Assembly (NCBI GenBank): GCA_028687575.1
Contig: JAQTZW010000019.1
Location: forward strand, 1 to 46,212
From: Gallionella sp.
GTDB lineage: Bacteria > Pseudomonadota > Gammaproteobacteria > Burkholderiales > Gallionellaceae
DNA: 46,212 bases
Direction: 5' to 3'
This document shows positions 17,574 to 27,321 of this stretch, piece by piece. Every line of letters starts with the position of its first letter. Positions within the stretch are counted from its first letter, which is position 1. The notes below the pieces were generated by a model, which was given only the letters and a program-made list of their open reading frames with translations, searched no databases and was not told the origin of the DNA. Both the position numbers and the translations under genes were made by a program.

Positions 17574-18913
17574 AATTTGCTATACCGACATTCTGGTGTA
17601 CCACCATTCGCCGACTGGTCTTGGCGCTGCTGTGCTGCTGGATGGGCAACGCACTTGCCGCCATCGAGATCGTCGCCACGCGCGTCTGGCCCGCGCAGGA
17701 ATACACCCGACTGACGCTGGAATCGAAAAAGCCCATCCGCCACAACATGTTCAGCCTCGCCAATCCCGACCGGCTGGTGATAGATCTGGAGGACGTCGAA
17801 CTGAACGACGCGCTCACCCAGATTACCGGCAAGATCGGCGAAAGCGACCCCTACATCAAGAGCGTGCGTGTCGCCCGCAACAAGCCCGGCGTAGTACGAC
17901 TGGTGCTCGACCTGAAGACCCAGGTCAAACCGCAGTTGTTCGACCTGGCGCCAGTGGGTGACTATGGCAACCGACTGGTGCTGGATGTCTACCCGGACCA
18001 CGGCCCCGACCCACTGATGGCGCTGCTAGATCAGGACAAGCCCGGCCAACAGGCTGCCGACACAGCCAGTGCGGTGAGTGCTGCTGACAACCCGCCGCCC
18101 ACCCCTGACACCGGCAAACCTGCTGGCGACAAACCTGAACGCATCGCCGGCAATCCGCCGTCCGCAGCCATCAAGCCTATCCCCGAGGTACGCGCCCGCA
18201 CACTAATCATCGCGATAGATGCCGGTCACGGCGGCGAAGATCCCGGGGCGCGCGGCCGCAACGGGTCTCACGAAAAAGACATCACACTGGCGGTCGCCCG
18301 TAAACTCTGCGCACTGGTCAACGCTACGCCCAACATGCGGGGTGTGCTGATCCGCGATGGCGATTATTTCATCCCACTCGGCACGCGCACCGTCAAGGCA
18401 CGCCAGGCCAAGGCCGACCTGTTCGTGTCCATCCATGCCGATGCCTTTATCAAGCCGGATGCGCATGGTTCTTCGGTGTTTGCGCTGTCCGAACACGGCG
18501 CGACCAGCACCGCCGCACGCTGGCTGGCCAAAAAAGAGAATGACGCCGACCTGATAGGCGGGGTCAACATCGCGGTGAAAGACCCCTACCTCGCCCGCAC
18601 CCTGCTGGACCTGTCGCAAACCGCCACCATCAACGACAGCCTGCGACTGGCAAAGCATGTACTGCAAGAACTCGATGTAATCAATGACCTACATAGTGGT
18701 CACGTCGAACAAGCCGGCTTCGCCGTGCTGAAATCGCCAGATATTCCATCCATCCTGGTCGAAACCGCATTCATCAGCAATCCCGCCGAAGAGCGCCGCC
18801 TCAACGACGAGAACTATCAAACGCGTCTGGCGACTTCGGTGCTGAACGGCATTAACCGTTATTTCTCACAGAATCCGGCGCTTTCACGGCACAATATCGC
18901 GCAAATCAATTAA
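17555..18913 (+). CDS. amiC: N-acetylmuramoyl-L-alanine amidase AmiC
   Basis: A periplasmic zinc amidase that splits septal peptidoglycan during cell separation. The 452-residue protein has an N-terminal hydrophobic signal (LVLALLCCWMGNALA), an AMIN domain (about 37-145, IEIVATRVWPAQEYTRLTLE) that targets the septum, a Pro/Asp-rich linker (about 165-205) and an Amidase_3 domain. Zinc ligands and catalytic residues sit in AIDAGHGGEDPGA, HEKDITLAVA, VSIHADAF and LVETAFISNP. It overlaps tsaE by 19 bases; the start is placed at 17555, though a later start closer to the signal peptide is possible. Confidence 0.93.
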   Translation: MLGAALKFAIPTFWCTTIRRLVLALLCCWMGNALAAIEIVATRVWPAQEYTRLTLESKKPIRHNMFSLANPDRLVIDLEDVELNDALTQITGKIGESDPYIKSVRVARNKPGVVRLVLDLKTQVKPQLFDLAPVGDYGNRLVLDVYPDHGPDPLMALLDQDKPGQQAADTASAVSAADNPPPTPDTGKPAGDKPERIAGNPPSAAIKPIPEVRARTLIIAIDAGHGGEDPGARGRNGSHEKDITLAVARKLCALVNATPNMRGVLIRDGDYFIPLGTRTVKARQAKADLFVSIHADAFIKPDAHGSSVFALSEHGATSTAARWLAKKENDADLIGGVNIAVKDPYLARTLLDLSQTATINDSLRLAKHVLQELDVINDLHSGHVEQAGFAVLKSPDIPSILVETAFISNPAEERRLNDENYQTRLATSVLNGINRYFSQNPALSRHNIAQIN

Positions 18914-18926
18914 AGCTGGGGTCATC

Positions 18927-19859
18927 ATGGATAAACGGCTTATCAGGATACTAGGCGGCACCACGCAACATTATCCCTATGCGTTGGAGAGTAAATTCCC
19001 ACGCATTCTCGATCACATCATGTCGTTGTGGGACAGTGACGAGATAGACGAATGTTTCATGGAGCTTATGGTCAGCAACCGGAGCGGGCGACAAGGCTTC
19101 CCGCCCGATGTTGCAGCCGAGATCATGCACCTGAGCCTGGTGCATGCCGCCCAGGACTCGCCGGACAAACACAATGACATTTGGGATGTATCGCCGAAAT
19201 CTTTCTCCGAATTCACGCCGCCCACTATGGCAGAGAATGGCTGGAAAGACCCCGGAGCCTACATCAGGGAAGAATTGCGCAAGTGCGACATCGCCTGCTC
19301 CCCGGACGGTTTCTTCGATGCCGTTGAACAGGGCAATCGCACGGCAGTCGCCTTGTTTCTTGGCGTGCCAGTCAGCACTGAGATACGTGACAGCCGCGGC
19401 TGGACGCCGCTAATGATGGCCGCCTTCCATGGTTATGACGAAATCACCGAAATGCTGATTCAGCACAATGCCGACGTCAATGCATTGGATTCGAGCGGCA
19501 ACAGCCCCCTGCACTGGGCCGCATTTGGGGGTCACTCTGCCTGCACCGACAAGCTCATCCAGCATCACGCCCATGCTGACGTGTGCAATAATTTCGGTTG
19601 GACGCCGCTGATACAGGCCACGGCGCGCAACCACATCGGTGTCGTCGCACAACTCATCGCCTGCGGGGTCAATCTCGATAGTTCCGCTGATGGCAACTCC
19701 GCGTTGCACAAAGCCGCAGCGGCAGGTTATACGGACATCCTCGCCTTACTGCTGGAGCAAGGTGCCAACAAAAATCTTACAAATCAGGACCACCTCACTG
19801 CCCTGCAACTGGCAATCAAGAACAAGCAGAACGAAGCAGCCAGGATATTGCGCGGCTAG
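18927..19859 (+). CDS. ankyrin-repeat protein
   Basis: A 310-residue protein without a signal peptide or membrane segment, so it is likely cytosolic. The first 110 residues are an unrecognised domain (start MDKRLIRILGGTTQHYPY). From about residue 130 there are about five ankyrin repeats with the typical G-TPL-A-G-T-LL pattern: GWTPLMMAAFHGYDEITEMLI, GNSPLHWAAFGGHSACTDKL, GWTPLIQATARNHIGVVAQL, GNSALHKAAAAGYTDILALL and TALQLAIKNKQNEAARIL. Its partner is unknown. It follows amiC after 13 bases in the same direction and so is probably co-transcribed; I know of no fixed link between these families. Confidence 0.8.
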   Translation: MDKRLIRILGGTTQHYPYALESKFPRILDHIMSLWDSDEIDECFMELMVSNRSGRQGFPPDVAAEIMHLSLVHAAQDSPDKHNDIWDVSPKSFSEFTPPTMAENGWKDPGAYIREELRKCDIACSPDGFFDAVEQGNRTAVALFLGVPVSTEIRDSRGWTPLMMAAFHGYDEITEMLIQHNADVNALDSSGNSPLHWAAFGGHSACTDKLIQHHAHADVCNNFGWTPLIQATARNHIGVVAQLIACGVNLDSSADGNSALHKAAAAGYTDILALLLEQGANKNLTNQDHLTALQLAIKNKQNEAARILRG

Positions 19860-19969
19860 AAAACGAAATATCCTGATGCCAATTTCAAGTCTGAAACAAT
19901 TTAATAGATAAGATAGCCCTCACAAGTGTTGGGCACGGACGCACGGGACTGCAGCGTAGTTCGGTGACG

Positions 19970-21538
19970 CTAAGCGTACAGCGGATTTCCCGGATCCAGT
20001 TTTCGGCCTTGCTCTGCGACATCGGCAAAGCTTGCTTCGTCTGCCAGTGCTTTGAATTTCTCGGCGCACTCGGCAAAACGCACAATATCGTTGCGTTGGC
20101 CATAAAGCTTCAGCAAGGCAATATAGCCATAGATATTTTGCGGATTCTCTTGTATTGCTTGCTGCAGAGCTCCCTCAGCCGATTTCTCATCTCCAGCGCG
20201 CAGAAAGCTATCGGCCGCCATCAATAAAGCATATTCAGCAGGTACCGGCATCCAAGCCGGGCTGTAAGCTGACGCTTCCATGGATGGCTCGCAAAATGAG
20301 AGTTCCGCTTTCTCACATTCGTTATCCACTGTATTTCTCGCCTCAACTGCGGCGATCAAGGTCAACGGACTGACTTCTAGCGGACGAGCCATGGGTGAAA
20401 TATCAGGCTGAGATACCCTGGAGCTATGGTTTCTTGAACCATACGCTGGCACTTTCATCGTAGTTTCCATCGGCGCTTCTGGTAAAACATCATCATCCCC
20501 CGTTTTACTTGTCTGGAATGGCCGGTATTTTAGATACCAGATACTTAACAATATCAACACGGTGATGGCCAATAGTGGGCCGAACCAGTTCACAGCAGTG
20601 CTCTTGCCCGCCTCTACCGCAGGCGCACGAACAGGCAACAGGTCTGGCCGAGGTACTTCTTGACTGGGGATATGACCTGCCATTTCACCACCAGCAGCAG
20701 CGCTCTCAGCTTTACCTGAATAATATTTATTATCAATATCTTGAGAAGTTGAGCCTGGCTTACTTTGCAGATCCTTTATTACCGCTTTTAGCTCACTAAT
20801 CTGAAGCTTCAACTCTTCAATTTGCTTGACATTAGCAATCAACTCCTCCTGCAGCGCATCGTTATTACTGGCAGGCGATGTCGCAGGATCGTATTTTGAA
20901 ATGGATAGCGTCATGGCCGGTTTCACGCGACTCACGCCTTCCTGAGCAGTCAGTTTAGGATTGGAATGCGCGCGCGTGGCTGGAGAAACGTGATGTTTCT
21001 TAACGTGGCGAGAATGCTGCATGGGCTTCTCGGCAGGTTGAGCCACCTTGCCAGCCAGATGTTCAGCCACTGATTCAGGCTGTGGTAATTCAGCCGGCAA
21101 GACTACTGGTACATCGTGAGCAATTAAGCTGGCGGGCGGATCAAGCAGGATTGCATAGGTCTTGAGCAACGTCCCCGAGTCCGAAGAAACCTCTACCAGC
21201 AAATAGATAAAGGGGTCGTTGACAGGTTGCGTAGTGGAAATTTGGATAGTAGGCGACTTACCCGACTCTTCTAGCAACCGGAAATGAAAACGCTGTCCGT
21301 AAGGGTATTGCAGGCCGAGTTGCTTGTAGTCATTTACGTTGGCCAAGCTGGCCTTGAGTTGACCTCCCTCAGCTATATCAGCGACTGAGACCTGCGCATC
21401 GAATGGCTGTCCCATAGGACTACGCACCTGAATCTCACCCAGACTCAGCGCGCTCGCCACCGAGGCGAGTGCCATGGAAAAAATCCATAATAGAAATGCC
21501 CGCTTTGTATGGTGCCTCAGCCCTGTTTGCATCAGCAT
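19970..21538 (-). CDS. fimV: FimV-like protein (short, no LysM seen)
   Basis: FimV proteins are inner-membrane organisers of polar assembly and pilus function. I place the start at 21538 (MLMQTGL) because AGGG precedes it by five bases; 522 residues. A signal segment (LLWIFSMALASVASA) leads into a FimV-N domain (LSLGEIQVRSPMGQPFDAQV...DYKQLGLQYPYGQRFHF...DPFIYLLVEVSS). A coiled coil follows (QEELIANVKQIEELKLQISELKAVIKDL), then a transmembrane helix (LLAITVLILLSIWYL), an acidic linker and a C-terminal TPR-like domain (YALLMAADSFLRAGDEKSAEGALQQA...NIYGYIALLKLYGQ). I see no LysM domain, and the length is well under the 700-900 residues common in the family. Confidence 0.8.
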   Translation of the reverse strand: MLMQTGLRHHTKRAFLLWIFSMALASVASALSLGEIQVRSPMGQPFDAQVSVADIAEGGQLKASLANVNDYKQLGLQYPYGQRFHFRLLEESGKSPTIQISTTQPVNDPFIYLLVEVSSDSGTLLKTYAILLDPPASLIAHDVPVVLPAELPQPESVAEHLAGKVAQPAEKPMQHSRHVKKHHVSPATRAHSNPKLTAQEGVSRVKPAMTLSISKYDPATSPASNNDALQEELIANVKQIEELKLQISELKAVIKDLQSKPGSTSQDIDNKYYSGKAESAAAGGEMAGHIPSQEVPRPDLLPVRAPAVEAGKSTAVNWFGPLLAITVLILLSIWYLKYRPFQTSKTGDDDVLPEAPMETTMKVPAYGSRNHSSRVSQPDISPMARPLEVSPLTLIAAVEARNTVDNECEKAELSFCEPSMEASAYSPAWMPVPAEYALLMAADSFLRAGDEKSAEGALQQAIQENPQNIYGYIALLKLYGQRNDIVRFAECAEKFKALADEASFADVAEQGRKLDPGNPLYA

Positions 21539-21594
21539 GCTAACCCTATTGGTAATGAGGGCAGATTGTAACCATATTCCAGCCACATACCTAA

Positions 21595-22482
21595 TCAGGC
21601 CGGGAAAACTTTGCTGGATAAATAGCGGTCACCTCGATCGCAGACGATGAACGCAATCACCGCGTTTTCGAGCTGTGCGGAGATACGTAAGGCGACACTC
21701 AGCGCCCCGCCCGACGAAATACCACTAAAGATACCTTCTTCGCGCGCCAAGCGGCGCGTCATTTCCTCAGCAGCAGCCTGGCTAACGTATTCCAGCCTGT
21801 CCACATTCTTCGAACTGTAAATTTTCGGTAGATACGCCTCAGGCCATTTACGGATACCGGGGATCTGCGCCCCTTCCTCAGGCTGCACACCTATCACCTG
21901 AATGGCTGGATTCTGCTCCTTGAAGAAACGCGAGCAGCCCATAATCGTGCCTGTGGTACCCATACAACTAACAAAATGTGTGAGCTTTCCGCCGGTATCG
22001 CGCCAAATTTCAGGCGCAGTACCTTCATAGTGTGCCAACGGGTTGTCGGGATTAGCGAACTGATCAAGGATGATGCCCTTACCCGCATCACGCAATTGCT
22101 CTGCGGTGTCACGTGCCAGTTCCATGCTGCCCTCTTTCGGTGTGAGTATCAGCTCTGCACCGAATGCACGCATGGTCTGACGGCGTTCCACGCTCTGATT
22201 CTCCGGCATCACCAGTATCATCTGATAGCCACGCATCGCCGCCGCCATCGCCAGCGCGATACCCGTGTTGCCACTGGTCGCCTCGATCAACGTATCGCCA
22301 GGCTTGATGTCACCGCGCGCTTCGGCCCGCATGATCATCGACAGCGCAGGCCTATCCTTGACCGAACCGGCTGGATTGTTACCTTCCAGCTTGGCCAGCA
22401 GCACGTTGGAGGTGTTGCCCGGGATGCGCTTTAACTGCACTAACGGGGTGTTGCCGACGAAATCTTCTACGATTGCCGCCAT
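21595..22482 (-). CDS. cysM: cysteine synthase B (O-acetylserine sulfhydrylase) CysM
   Basis: A PLP enzyme that makes cysteine from O-acetylserine and sulfide or thiosulfate. The 295-residue product shows the PLP lysine (Lys42) in NNPAGSVKDRPAL, the substrate loop EATSGNTGIALA, a phosphate-binding SCMGTTGTIMG and the CysM-type end CDRGDRYLSSKVF. I place the start at 22482 because AGGGG is six bases upstream; earlier in-frame ATGs at 22485, 22500 and 22569 are less likely. It is downstream of rfaD after 34 bases. Confidence 0.93.
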   Translation of the reverse strand: MAAIVEDFVGNTPLVQLKRIPGNTSNVLLAKLEGNNPAGSVKDRPALSMIMRAEARGDIKPGDTLIEATSGNTGIALAMAAAMRGYQMILVMPENQSVERRQTMRAFGAELILTPKEGSMELARDTAEQLRDAGKGIILDQFANPDNPLAHYEGTAPEIWRDTGGKLTHFVSCMGTTGTIMGCSRFFKEQNPAIQVIGVQPEEGAQIPGIRKWPEAYLPKIYSSKNVDRLEYVSQAAAEEMTRRLAREEGIFSGISSGGALSVALRISAQLENAVIAFIVCDRGDRYLSSKVFPA

Positions 22483-22516
22483 CATTCGCCCCTGGGCCAT
22501 CGCAAGAAGAACTGCA

Positions 22517-23515
22517 TCAACTTGCCACCTTGAGCAGATGGCCGACGTAGCGGGCCACGCCGTCTTCAACGCTCAGGAAGGGCTCGGTGTAGCCGTTGTT
22601 GCGCAGCAGACTGATGTCGGCTTGCGTGTAACTCTGATATTTGCCGCGCAGCGCGTCGGGGAACGGCACGTATTCGATCAGGCCCTGCTCTAGCAGGTCC
22701 GCCAGCGCCAGCCTGTCCTTGCCTTCGGCGGCGCGCAGGGTGTTGATGGTGGCCACCGCGACATCGTTGAAGCTCTGTGCGTTGCCGGTACCGAGATTGA
22801 AGATGCCGGATTTGTGCGGGTGGTCGAGGAAGAACATATTCACCTTGACCACGTCCTCGATCGAGACGAAGTCGCGCAACTGGCCGCCGTTGCCGTAGCC
22901 GTCGCAGCCCTCGAACAGCTTGACTTTGCCTTCGGCGCGATACTGGTTGAAGAAGTGGAAGGCGACCGAAGCCATACGCCCCTTGTGCTGTTCGCGCGGG
23001 CCGTAGACATTGAAATAGCGCAAACCGACGACTTGCGCGCCGCGCTTGGACTTGCGGCGGCGCACGATCTGGTCGAACAGGAATTTCGAGTATGCGTAAA
23101 TATTCAGCGGTGCTTCGCACTCGCGGCTTTCACGGAACTCACTGCCGCCGCCATACACAGAAGCGGAGGAAGCATAGATGAAGGGGATGTCTTCATTCTG
23201 GCAATAATTGAGCAACTCCAAGGTGTACTGGTAGTTGTTGTCCATCATGTAGCGGCCATCGGTCTCCATGGTGTTGGAGCACGCACCCTGATGCAGCATC
23301 GCAATCACCAGCCCGTCAAAGAAGCCTTCCTGAAGTTTTTTCAGGAAATCCGCCTTGTTCAGGTAGTCGGCGATCTCACAATCCACCAGATTCTTGAACT
23401 TGTCGGCGTTAGCCAGATTGTCCACCGCGATGATATTGGTCTCGCCGCGCTCGTTGAGTGCTTTGACCAGATTGGAACCAATGAATCCGGCTGCGCCGGT
23501 AACGATGTAGTACAT
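22517..23515 (-). CDS. rfaD: ADP-L-glycero-D-manno-heptose 6-epimerase
   Basis: An NAD(P)-dependent epimerase of the short-chain dehydrogenase superfamily that makes ADP-L-glycero-D-manno-heptose for the LPS inner core (also called hldD). The 332-residue protein opens with [19 protein letters not shown]. The Ser-Tyr-Lys centre is SSASVYG and [11 protein letters not shown], followed by [12 protein letters not shown]. The start at 23515 is supported by GGGGAG six bases upstream. The open frame continues upstream through the heptamer repeat, but that part is not protein-like and is left out. Confidence 0.94.
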   Translation of the reverse strand: MYYIVTGAAGFIGSNLVKALNERGETNIIAVDNLANADKFKNLVDCEIADYLNKADFLKKLQEGFFDGLVIAMLHQGACSNTMETDGRYMMDNNYQYTLELLNYCQNEDIPFIYASSASVYGGGSEFRESRECEAPLNIYAYSKFLFDQIVRRRKSKRGAQVVGLRYFNVYGPREQHKGRMASVAFHFFNQYRAEGKVKLFEGCDGYGNGGQLRDFVSIEDVVKVNMFFLDHPHKSGIFNLGTGNAQSFNDVAVATINTLRAAEGKDRLALADLLEQGLIEYVPFPDALRGKYQSYTQADISLLRNNGYTEPFLSVEDGVARYVGHLLKVAS

Positions 23516-23535
23516 GTTTGCTCCCCTTAAATTCG

Positions 23536-23577
23536 GTGAAACGTGAAAGGTGAAAGGTGAAAGGTGAAAGGTGAAAG
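23536..23577. repeat. heptanucleotide tandem repeat, six units of GTGAAAS
   Basis: Six direct 7-bp units, one GTGAAAC and five GTGAAAG, run without a break from 23536. They lie in the gap between rfaE1 and rfaD, 20 bp upstream of the rfaD start codon, and would be in its leader RNA. The same unit occurs in inverted orientation at 23602-23608 and 23633-23673, and again inside aroA. Confidence 0.95.
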
Positions 23578-23601
23578 GTAACAACTGCTCTGCGAATTTG
23601 C

Positions 23602-23608
23602 GTTTCAC
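23602..23608. repeat. single inverted heptamer GTTTCAC
   Basis: One copy of GTTTCAC, the complement of the GTGAAAC unit, sits between the two arrays of the rfaE1-rfaD gap. Confidence 0.7.
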
Positions 23609-23632
23609 CTGAGCCGCAACGCGGCGAGTCAC

Positions 23633-23673
23633 GTTTCACGTTTCACGTTTCACGTTTTCCTTTCACGTTTCAC
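23633..23673. repeat. heptanucleotide repeat, inverted array of GTTTCAC
   Basis: Three perfect GTTTCAC units (23633-23653) are followed by a degenerate unit (GTTTTCC), a CTTTCAC overlapping it by one base and a last GTTTCAC (23667-23673). The array faces the one at 23536-23577 with about 55 bp between, so the RNA could form a long imperfect hairpin. The last unit contains the rfaE1 stop codon (23670-23672). Confidence 0.93.
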
Positions 23674-24608
23674 GCCATATCCCGGACGATCTCTTCCCTG
23701 CTCACCACCGCCGTGCCCAGTTTGCCGACCACGATGCCGCCTGCGTGGTTGGCGACGTGCACCGCTTCGTTCATGCCTGCGCCGCTGGCCAGCATCACCG
23801 CCAGCGTGGCGATGACGGTGTCGCCCGCGCCGCTGACGTCGAACACTTCGCGCGCCAGCGCCGCTTCGTGATACACCTCATCGCCACGGAACAGCGTCAT
23901 GCCTTCTTCGCTGCGCGTCACCAGCAGCGCTTCCAGCCCCAGTTGCTCGCGCAGCGCGCGCGCCTTGGTCACCAGTTCGGCCTCGTCCTTCCAGCCGCCC
24001 GCCACCTGGCGGAATTCGCTGCGGTTCGGCGTCAGCAGGGTCGCGCCGCGATAACGGGCGTAATCGTCGCCCTTGGGGTCCACCAGCACCGGTTTGCCCG
24101 CCGCACGCGCCAGCCGGATCATCTCGGCGATGTGCGTCAACCCGCCCTTGCCGTAATCGGACAACAGCACCACGTCGGCATCCGCCACCCGCTCGCGGAA
24201 ATCGGCCAGCTTGGCGTTTAACACCTCGTGGCTGGGCGCGGTCTCGAAATCAATGCGCAGCAACTGCTGCTGGCGCGCCACCGCACGCAGCTTCACCGTG
24301 GTAGAAATTTCGGCATCGCGATGCAGCAGCGCCTGCACCCCTCCCTGCTCCACCAGCAAACGCTCAAGACAAGCGCCGGCCTCGTCGTCGCCGACCACCG
24401 ACAGCAGGGTCGCCTGCGCGCCCAGCGCGGCGATGTTGCGCGCCACGTTGGCCGCACCGCCCGGGCGCTCGTCCACGCGTTCGACCTTGAGCACTGGCAC
24501 CGGCGCTTCCGGCGAGATGCGGTTCACTTCGCCGAACCAGTAGCGGTCCAGCATCACGTCGCCGACCACCAGCACCTTCGCGCCCGAGAATGCCGGCAGC
24601 ATGCTCAT
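23670..24608 (-). CDS. rfaE1: D-glycero-beta-D-manno-heptose-7-phosphate kinase
   Basis: A PfkB-family sugar kinase that makes heptose 1,7-bisphosphate for LPS core synthesis. The 312-residue protein has the RfaE1 motifs [37 protein letters not shown] and the catalytic GxGD motif in [14 protein letters not shown]. The adenylyltransferase domain of fused HldE is absent, so RfaE2 must be encoded elsewhere. Its start overlaps the pyrF stop by four bases (ATGA), and its stop codon lies in the inverted heptamer array. Confidence 0.93.
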   Translation of the reverse strand: MSMLPAFSGAKVLVVGDVMLDRYWFGEVNRISPEAPVPVLKVERVDERPGGAANVARNIAALGAQATLLSVVGDDEAGACLERLLVEQGGVQALLHRDAEISTTVKLRAVARQQQLLRIDFETAPSHEVLNAKLADFRERVADADVVLLSDYGKGGLTHIAEMIRLARAAGKPVLVDPKGDDYARYRGATLLTPNRSEFRQVAGGWKDEAELVTKARALREQLGLEALLVTRSEEGMTLFRGDEVYHEAALAREVFDVSGAGDTVIATLAVMLASGAGMNEAVHVANHAGGIVVGKLGTAVVSREEIVRDMA

Positions 24609-25306
24609 GCCAGACCCCGGATTTCCTGGTTGATCGCGATCAGCGCGTGCAACGGATCGGGGGCCTTGGTGATCGGACGGCCTATCACCAGATAGTTGGA
24701 GCCCGCTTGCAATGCGGCCTTGGGGGTCATCACGCGGGATTGATCATCCAGACTGGCGTTCTCCGGGCGGATGCCCGGCGTGACCAGGCAGAACTTGTTG
24801 CCGCACTGCGTGCGCAACATCTCGGTCTCCTGCGCAGAACACACTACGCCACTAAGCCCTGCATCCTGGGTCATCTGCGCCAATCGCAACACCATCTCCT
24901 GAGGAGTCGCATTGATGCCGAGTTCAGTGATGTCTTCCTGCGCCATGCTGGTCAGCATGGTTACCGCAATCAGCTTGGGCGGACGCGCACTGTTAGATAC
25001 TGCCAGCTGCGCCGCCTCAAGCATCTTGCGCCCACCCAACGCATGCACGTTGATCATCCACACGCCCAGGCTGGCAGCAGCCTTGCAGGCCTGCGCCGTG
25101 GTGTTGGGGATGTCATGGAATTTCAGGTCGAGGAATATCTCGAAGCCGCTCTTCATCAGCTGTTCGAGCAACACTGGCCCCGTCGCGGTGTACAACTCCT
25201 TGCCAACTTTGAGGCGACAGAGTTCAGGAGACAGGCGATGCGCCAGCGCCAGCGCCGGAACCGCGCCGGGAAAATCGAGTGCAACAATAATCTTCGGGTC
25301 GTTCAT
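24605..25306 (-). CDS. pyrF: orotidine 5'-phosphate decarboxylase PyrF
   Basis: This enzyme catalyses the last step of UMP synthesis. The 233-residue product is a full-length TIM-barrel protein with [14 protein letters not shown], the catalytic [10 protein letters not shown] (Lys-Asp pair) and the phosphate-binding LVTPGIRPE and [16 protein letters not shown]. It overlaps lapB upstream and rfaE1 downstream by four bases each. Confidence 0.96.
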   Translation of the reverse strand: MNDPKIIVALDFPGAVPALALAHRLSPELCRLKVGKELYTATGPVLLEQLMKSGFEIFLDLKFHDIPNTTAQACKAAASLGVWMINVHALGGRKMLEAAQLAVSNSARPPKLIAVTMLTSMAQEDITELGINATPQEMVLRLAQMTQDAGLSGVVCSAQETEMLRTQCGNKFCLVTPGIRPENASLDDQSRVMTPKAALQAGSNYLVIGRPITKAPDPLHALIAINQEIRGLA

Positions 25307-26478
25307 AACGGTAAACCACTTTCCTCATCGCGCCGTGGCGCGTAACTATCCCATGCCTGACAGGCCGGGCAATGCCAATAAAACTTGCGCGCCTTGAAAC
25401 CACAATGGCTGCAATGATACATCGCCAGATTGCGGGTGCGTTTATGCACCAGATCCTTTACCAGTTGCACATCCGCACGCTTGTCCAGCGGAATGTCCAG
25501 CAGACGCGCCTCCAGTAGCTTGTCCAAGCCGAGCAGACTGGGATTGCGTTCCAGTTCATCACGCACCAACTGATAGGCAGAAGTCGGCCCCTGATATTTC
25601 AAAATACCGTCAAACACGACGTTCAACAGATCAATGGAATGATATTTCACCAGATAGTCGCGCAACAGGCTGATGCCGTCGGATTCACGCCCCGAATCGG
25701 CATAGGCCTTGAGCAGGCGTTCCGCCACCAGCGAAAGATAGTTCGCGTCCTGCTGTTCTATCCCCTGCCACAGCAAAATCGCCCCATCAATATCGCCGTC
25801 CTCGGCAGCCATGTCACCCAGCATGATGGTAGCCCGTACGCTGACAGGGCAATCAAGCAATGCTTGTTGCAGATGAGCGCGGGCCGCCGCCTTGTCTCCA
25901 GCCGCTATTTCTTCTGCGGCCAGTTCACAATAGAAAAAAGCGACGTGTTTGGCATAGGATTGACCGGAAAAAGTTGAGAGCTTCTGCGCTGCTGCAATGG
26001 CTTTCAACCAGTCGCGTTCCTTCTGAAACAATTCCAGCAGGAATTCCCAGGCAGGTTTGGCATGGACGGTATTTTCCAGCTCGCGCAACAGGTGTTCGGC
26101 GCGATCAAGAATGCCTGCCTTGAGGTAATCCTGCGCCAACTCGAAGATGGCGTGTTGGCGCTTTTCATCATCCAGATCGGCGCGGTCCACCAGATTATGG
26201 TGCATGCGCAACGCCCTATCCACCTCACCACGGCGCCGGAACAGGCTGCCCAGCGCAAAGTGCAACTCCACGGTCTGCGGGTCTACCTTGACCACTTCGA
26301 TGAAGGCTTCGATGGCCTTGTCCTGCTGCTCGTTGAGCAGGAAATTCAGCCCCTGGAAATAGGATTCCGGCAACGCGGTGGATTCGGAGAGCAACTCCTT
26401 GATGTCGAGACGCGCCGCCCACCAGCCCATTCCGAAGAACAGCGGGAAGACCAGCAGCATCCAGGGTTCAAATTCCAT
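25303..26478 (-). CDS. lapB: LPS assembly protein LapB (YciM)
   Basis: LapB controls LPS synthesis by steering LpxC degradation by FtsH in the inner membrane. The 391-residue protein has a single N-terminal membrane helix ([19 protein letters not shown]), then a series of TPR repeats ([39 protein letters not shown] and on), and a C-terminal rubredoxin-like metal site with CSHC and CPAC. The domain order and length match the family. It is coupled to pyrF by a four-base overlap, and lapA lies 151 bp upstream with no obvious gene between them. Confidence 0.94.
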   Translation of the reverse strand: MEFEPWMLLVFPLFFGMGWWAARLDIKELLSESTALPESYFQGLNFLLNEQQDKAIEAFIEVVKVDPQTVELHFALGSLFRRRGEVDRALRMHHNLVDRADLDDEKRQHAIFELAQDYLKAGILDRAEHLLRELENTVHAKPAWEFLLELFQKERDWLKAIAAAQKLSTFSGQSYAKHVAFFYCELAAEEIAAGDKAAARAHLQQALLDCPVSVRATIMLGDMAAEDGDIDGAILLWQGIEQQDANYLSLVAERLLKAYADSGRESDGISLLRDYLVKYHSIDLLNVVFDGILKYQGPTSAYQLVRDELERNPSLLGLDKLLEARLLDIPLDKRADVQLVKDLVHKRTRNLAMYHCSHCGFKARKFYWHCPACQAWDSYAPRRDEESGLPL

Positions 26479-26629
26479 TCAGCACTCACACGATAAGGCC
26501 AGACACAAGGCCGCAATCCGCGCGGCTGCAAGCTTCTGCGCCACGCAGGCCAGAGGCGCTTCCTGCCCGACCTGTTGATACACGGGCGGCAAACTGCGCA
26601 CCCTCACACATACCAGACCGAACCACCCG

Positions 26630-26920
26630 TCAAGCGACCGGCTTGGCGGCGGGTTCGGTCTTCTCAGAAATCTTTTTGATATTTCCAATTTCGCGTTTCA
26701 GCCGCACTATCTCGCGACGCTGGCGAAACCAGATACCCAATGTAGCCAAAATGCCTAATCCGGCACCGACCGAAAAAAACAACAACATTACGATTACCAG
26801 TGTGGACTGCCATTCATAGCCGAAGAAATAAAACACCGTGACCGGTTGTGCGTTCTTAAGCGCAAAACCCAATAGCACGATGAAAATAAACATCTGAAAC
26901 AGCCAGCTGATGAAGCGCAT
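26630..26920 (-). CDS. lapA: LapA family protein (DUF1049)
   Basis: A 96-residue inner-membrane partner of LapB. Two hydrophobic helices are visible, FIFIVLLGFALKNAQPVTVFYFFG and LVIVMLLFFSVGAGLGILATL, followed by a basic and then a Lys/Glu-rich tail. The NAQPVTV motif between the helices is typical of DUF1049. It lies between ihfB, from which a terminator separates it, and lapB. Confidence 0.88.
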   Translation of the reverse strand: MRFISWLFQMFIFIVLLGFALKNAQPVTVFYFFGYEWQSTLVIVMLLFFSVGAGLGILATLGIWFRQRREIVRLKREIGNIKKISEKTEPAAKPVA

Positions 26921-26953
26921 ACCTCACCTCTCAGAACATTATCAGCAAACAAG

Positions 26954-26997
26954 TAAAAAAAAATGGAGGTGATACCTTGTCAATATCACCGCCATTC
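26954..26997 (-). terminator. intrinsic terminator after ihfB
   Basis: On the minus strand a 13-bp stem (AATGG-A-GGTGATA with TATCACC-G-CCATT, one mismatch) closes a 9-nt loop and is followed by a run of nine T residues. It lies between ihfB and lapA on their strand, so most rpsA-ihfB transcripts should end before lapA. Confidence 0.85.
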
Positions 26998-27015
26998 AAT
27001 TTACTGCCTAGATTA

Positions 27016-27303
27016 TCAGGATTCTTCCTGACAGACGCGTTCCCGAAGTTCCTTACCTGCCTTGAAATGCGGCACATACTTGGCCGGAACTTTCACCTTA
27101 TCGCCAGTCTTGGGGTTTCTCCCCAAACGCGGCGGCCGATAATTCAGGCCGAAACTGCCAAAGCCGCGAATCTCGACGCGCCCCCCACGCGAAAGCGTGG
27201 AAGACAACGCGTCCAGAATCACTTTGACAGCCAGCTCTGCATCCTTGGCCAAGAGCTGAGGATGCAATTCAGCCAGCCTGGCAATTAGATCAGAACGTGT
27301 CAT
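27016..27303 (-). CDS. ihfB: integration host factor subunit beta
   Basis: A DNA-bending subunit of IHF. The 95-residue protein starts [12 protein letters not shown] and has the HU/IHF core [27 protein letters not shown] with the conserved Pro that intercalates DNA (GRNPKTG). The typical ihfB position after rpsA is kept: it starts 18 bases after the rpsA stop, and the pair should share a transcript. The sequence ends with a terminator. Confidence 0.95.
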   Translation of the reverse strand: MTRSDLIARLAELHPQLLAKDAELAVKVILDALSSTLSRGGRVEIRGFGSFGLNYRPPRLGRNPKTGDKVKVPAKYVPHFKAGKELRERVCQEES

Positions 27304-27321
27304 ACACCCCCCTAGTAATAA

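Noticed and set aside
22517..23632. Longer rfaD reading frame starting at 23632
   Set aside because: The first 39 codons are the heptamer repeat in translation; the ribosome binding site and the Rossmann start are at 23515.
23536..23673. CRISPR array
   Set aside because: The units are 7 bp with no spacers and change orientation; no cas genes are present.
26479..26688. Small minus-strand frame between lapA and lapB
   Set aside because: It overlaps lapA in another frame, has no family features, and the 151-bp gap shows no clear signal.
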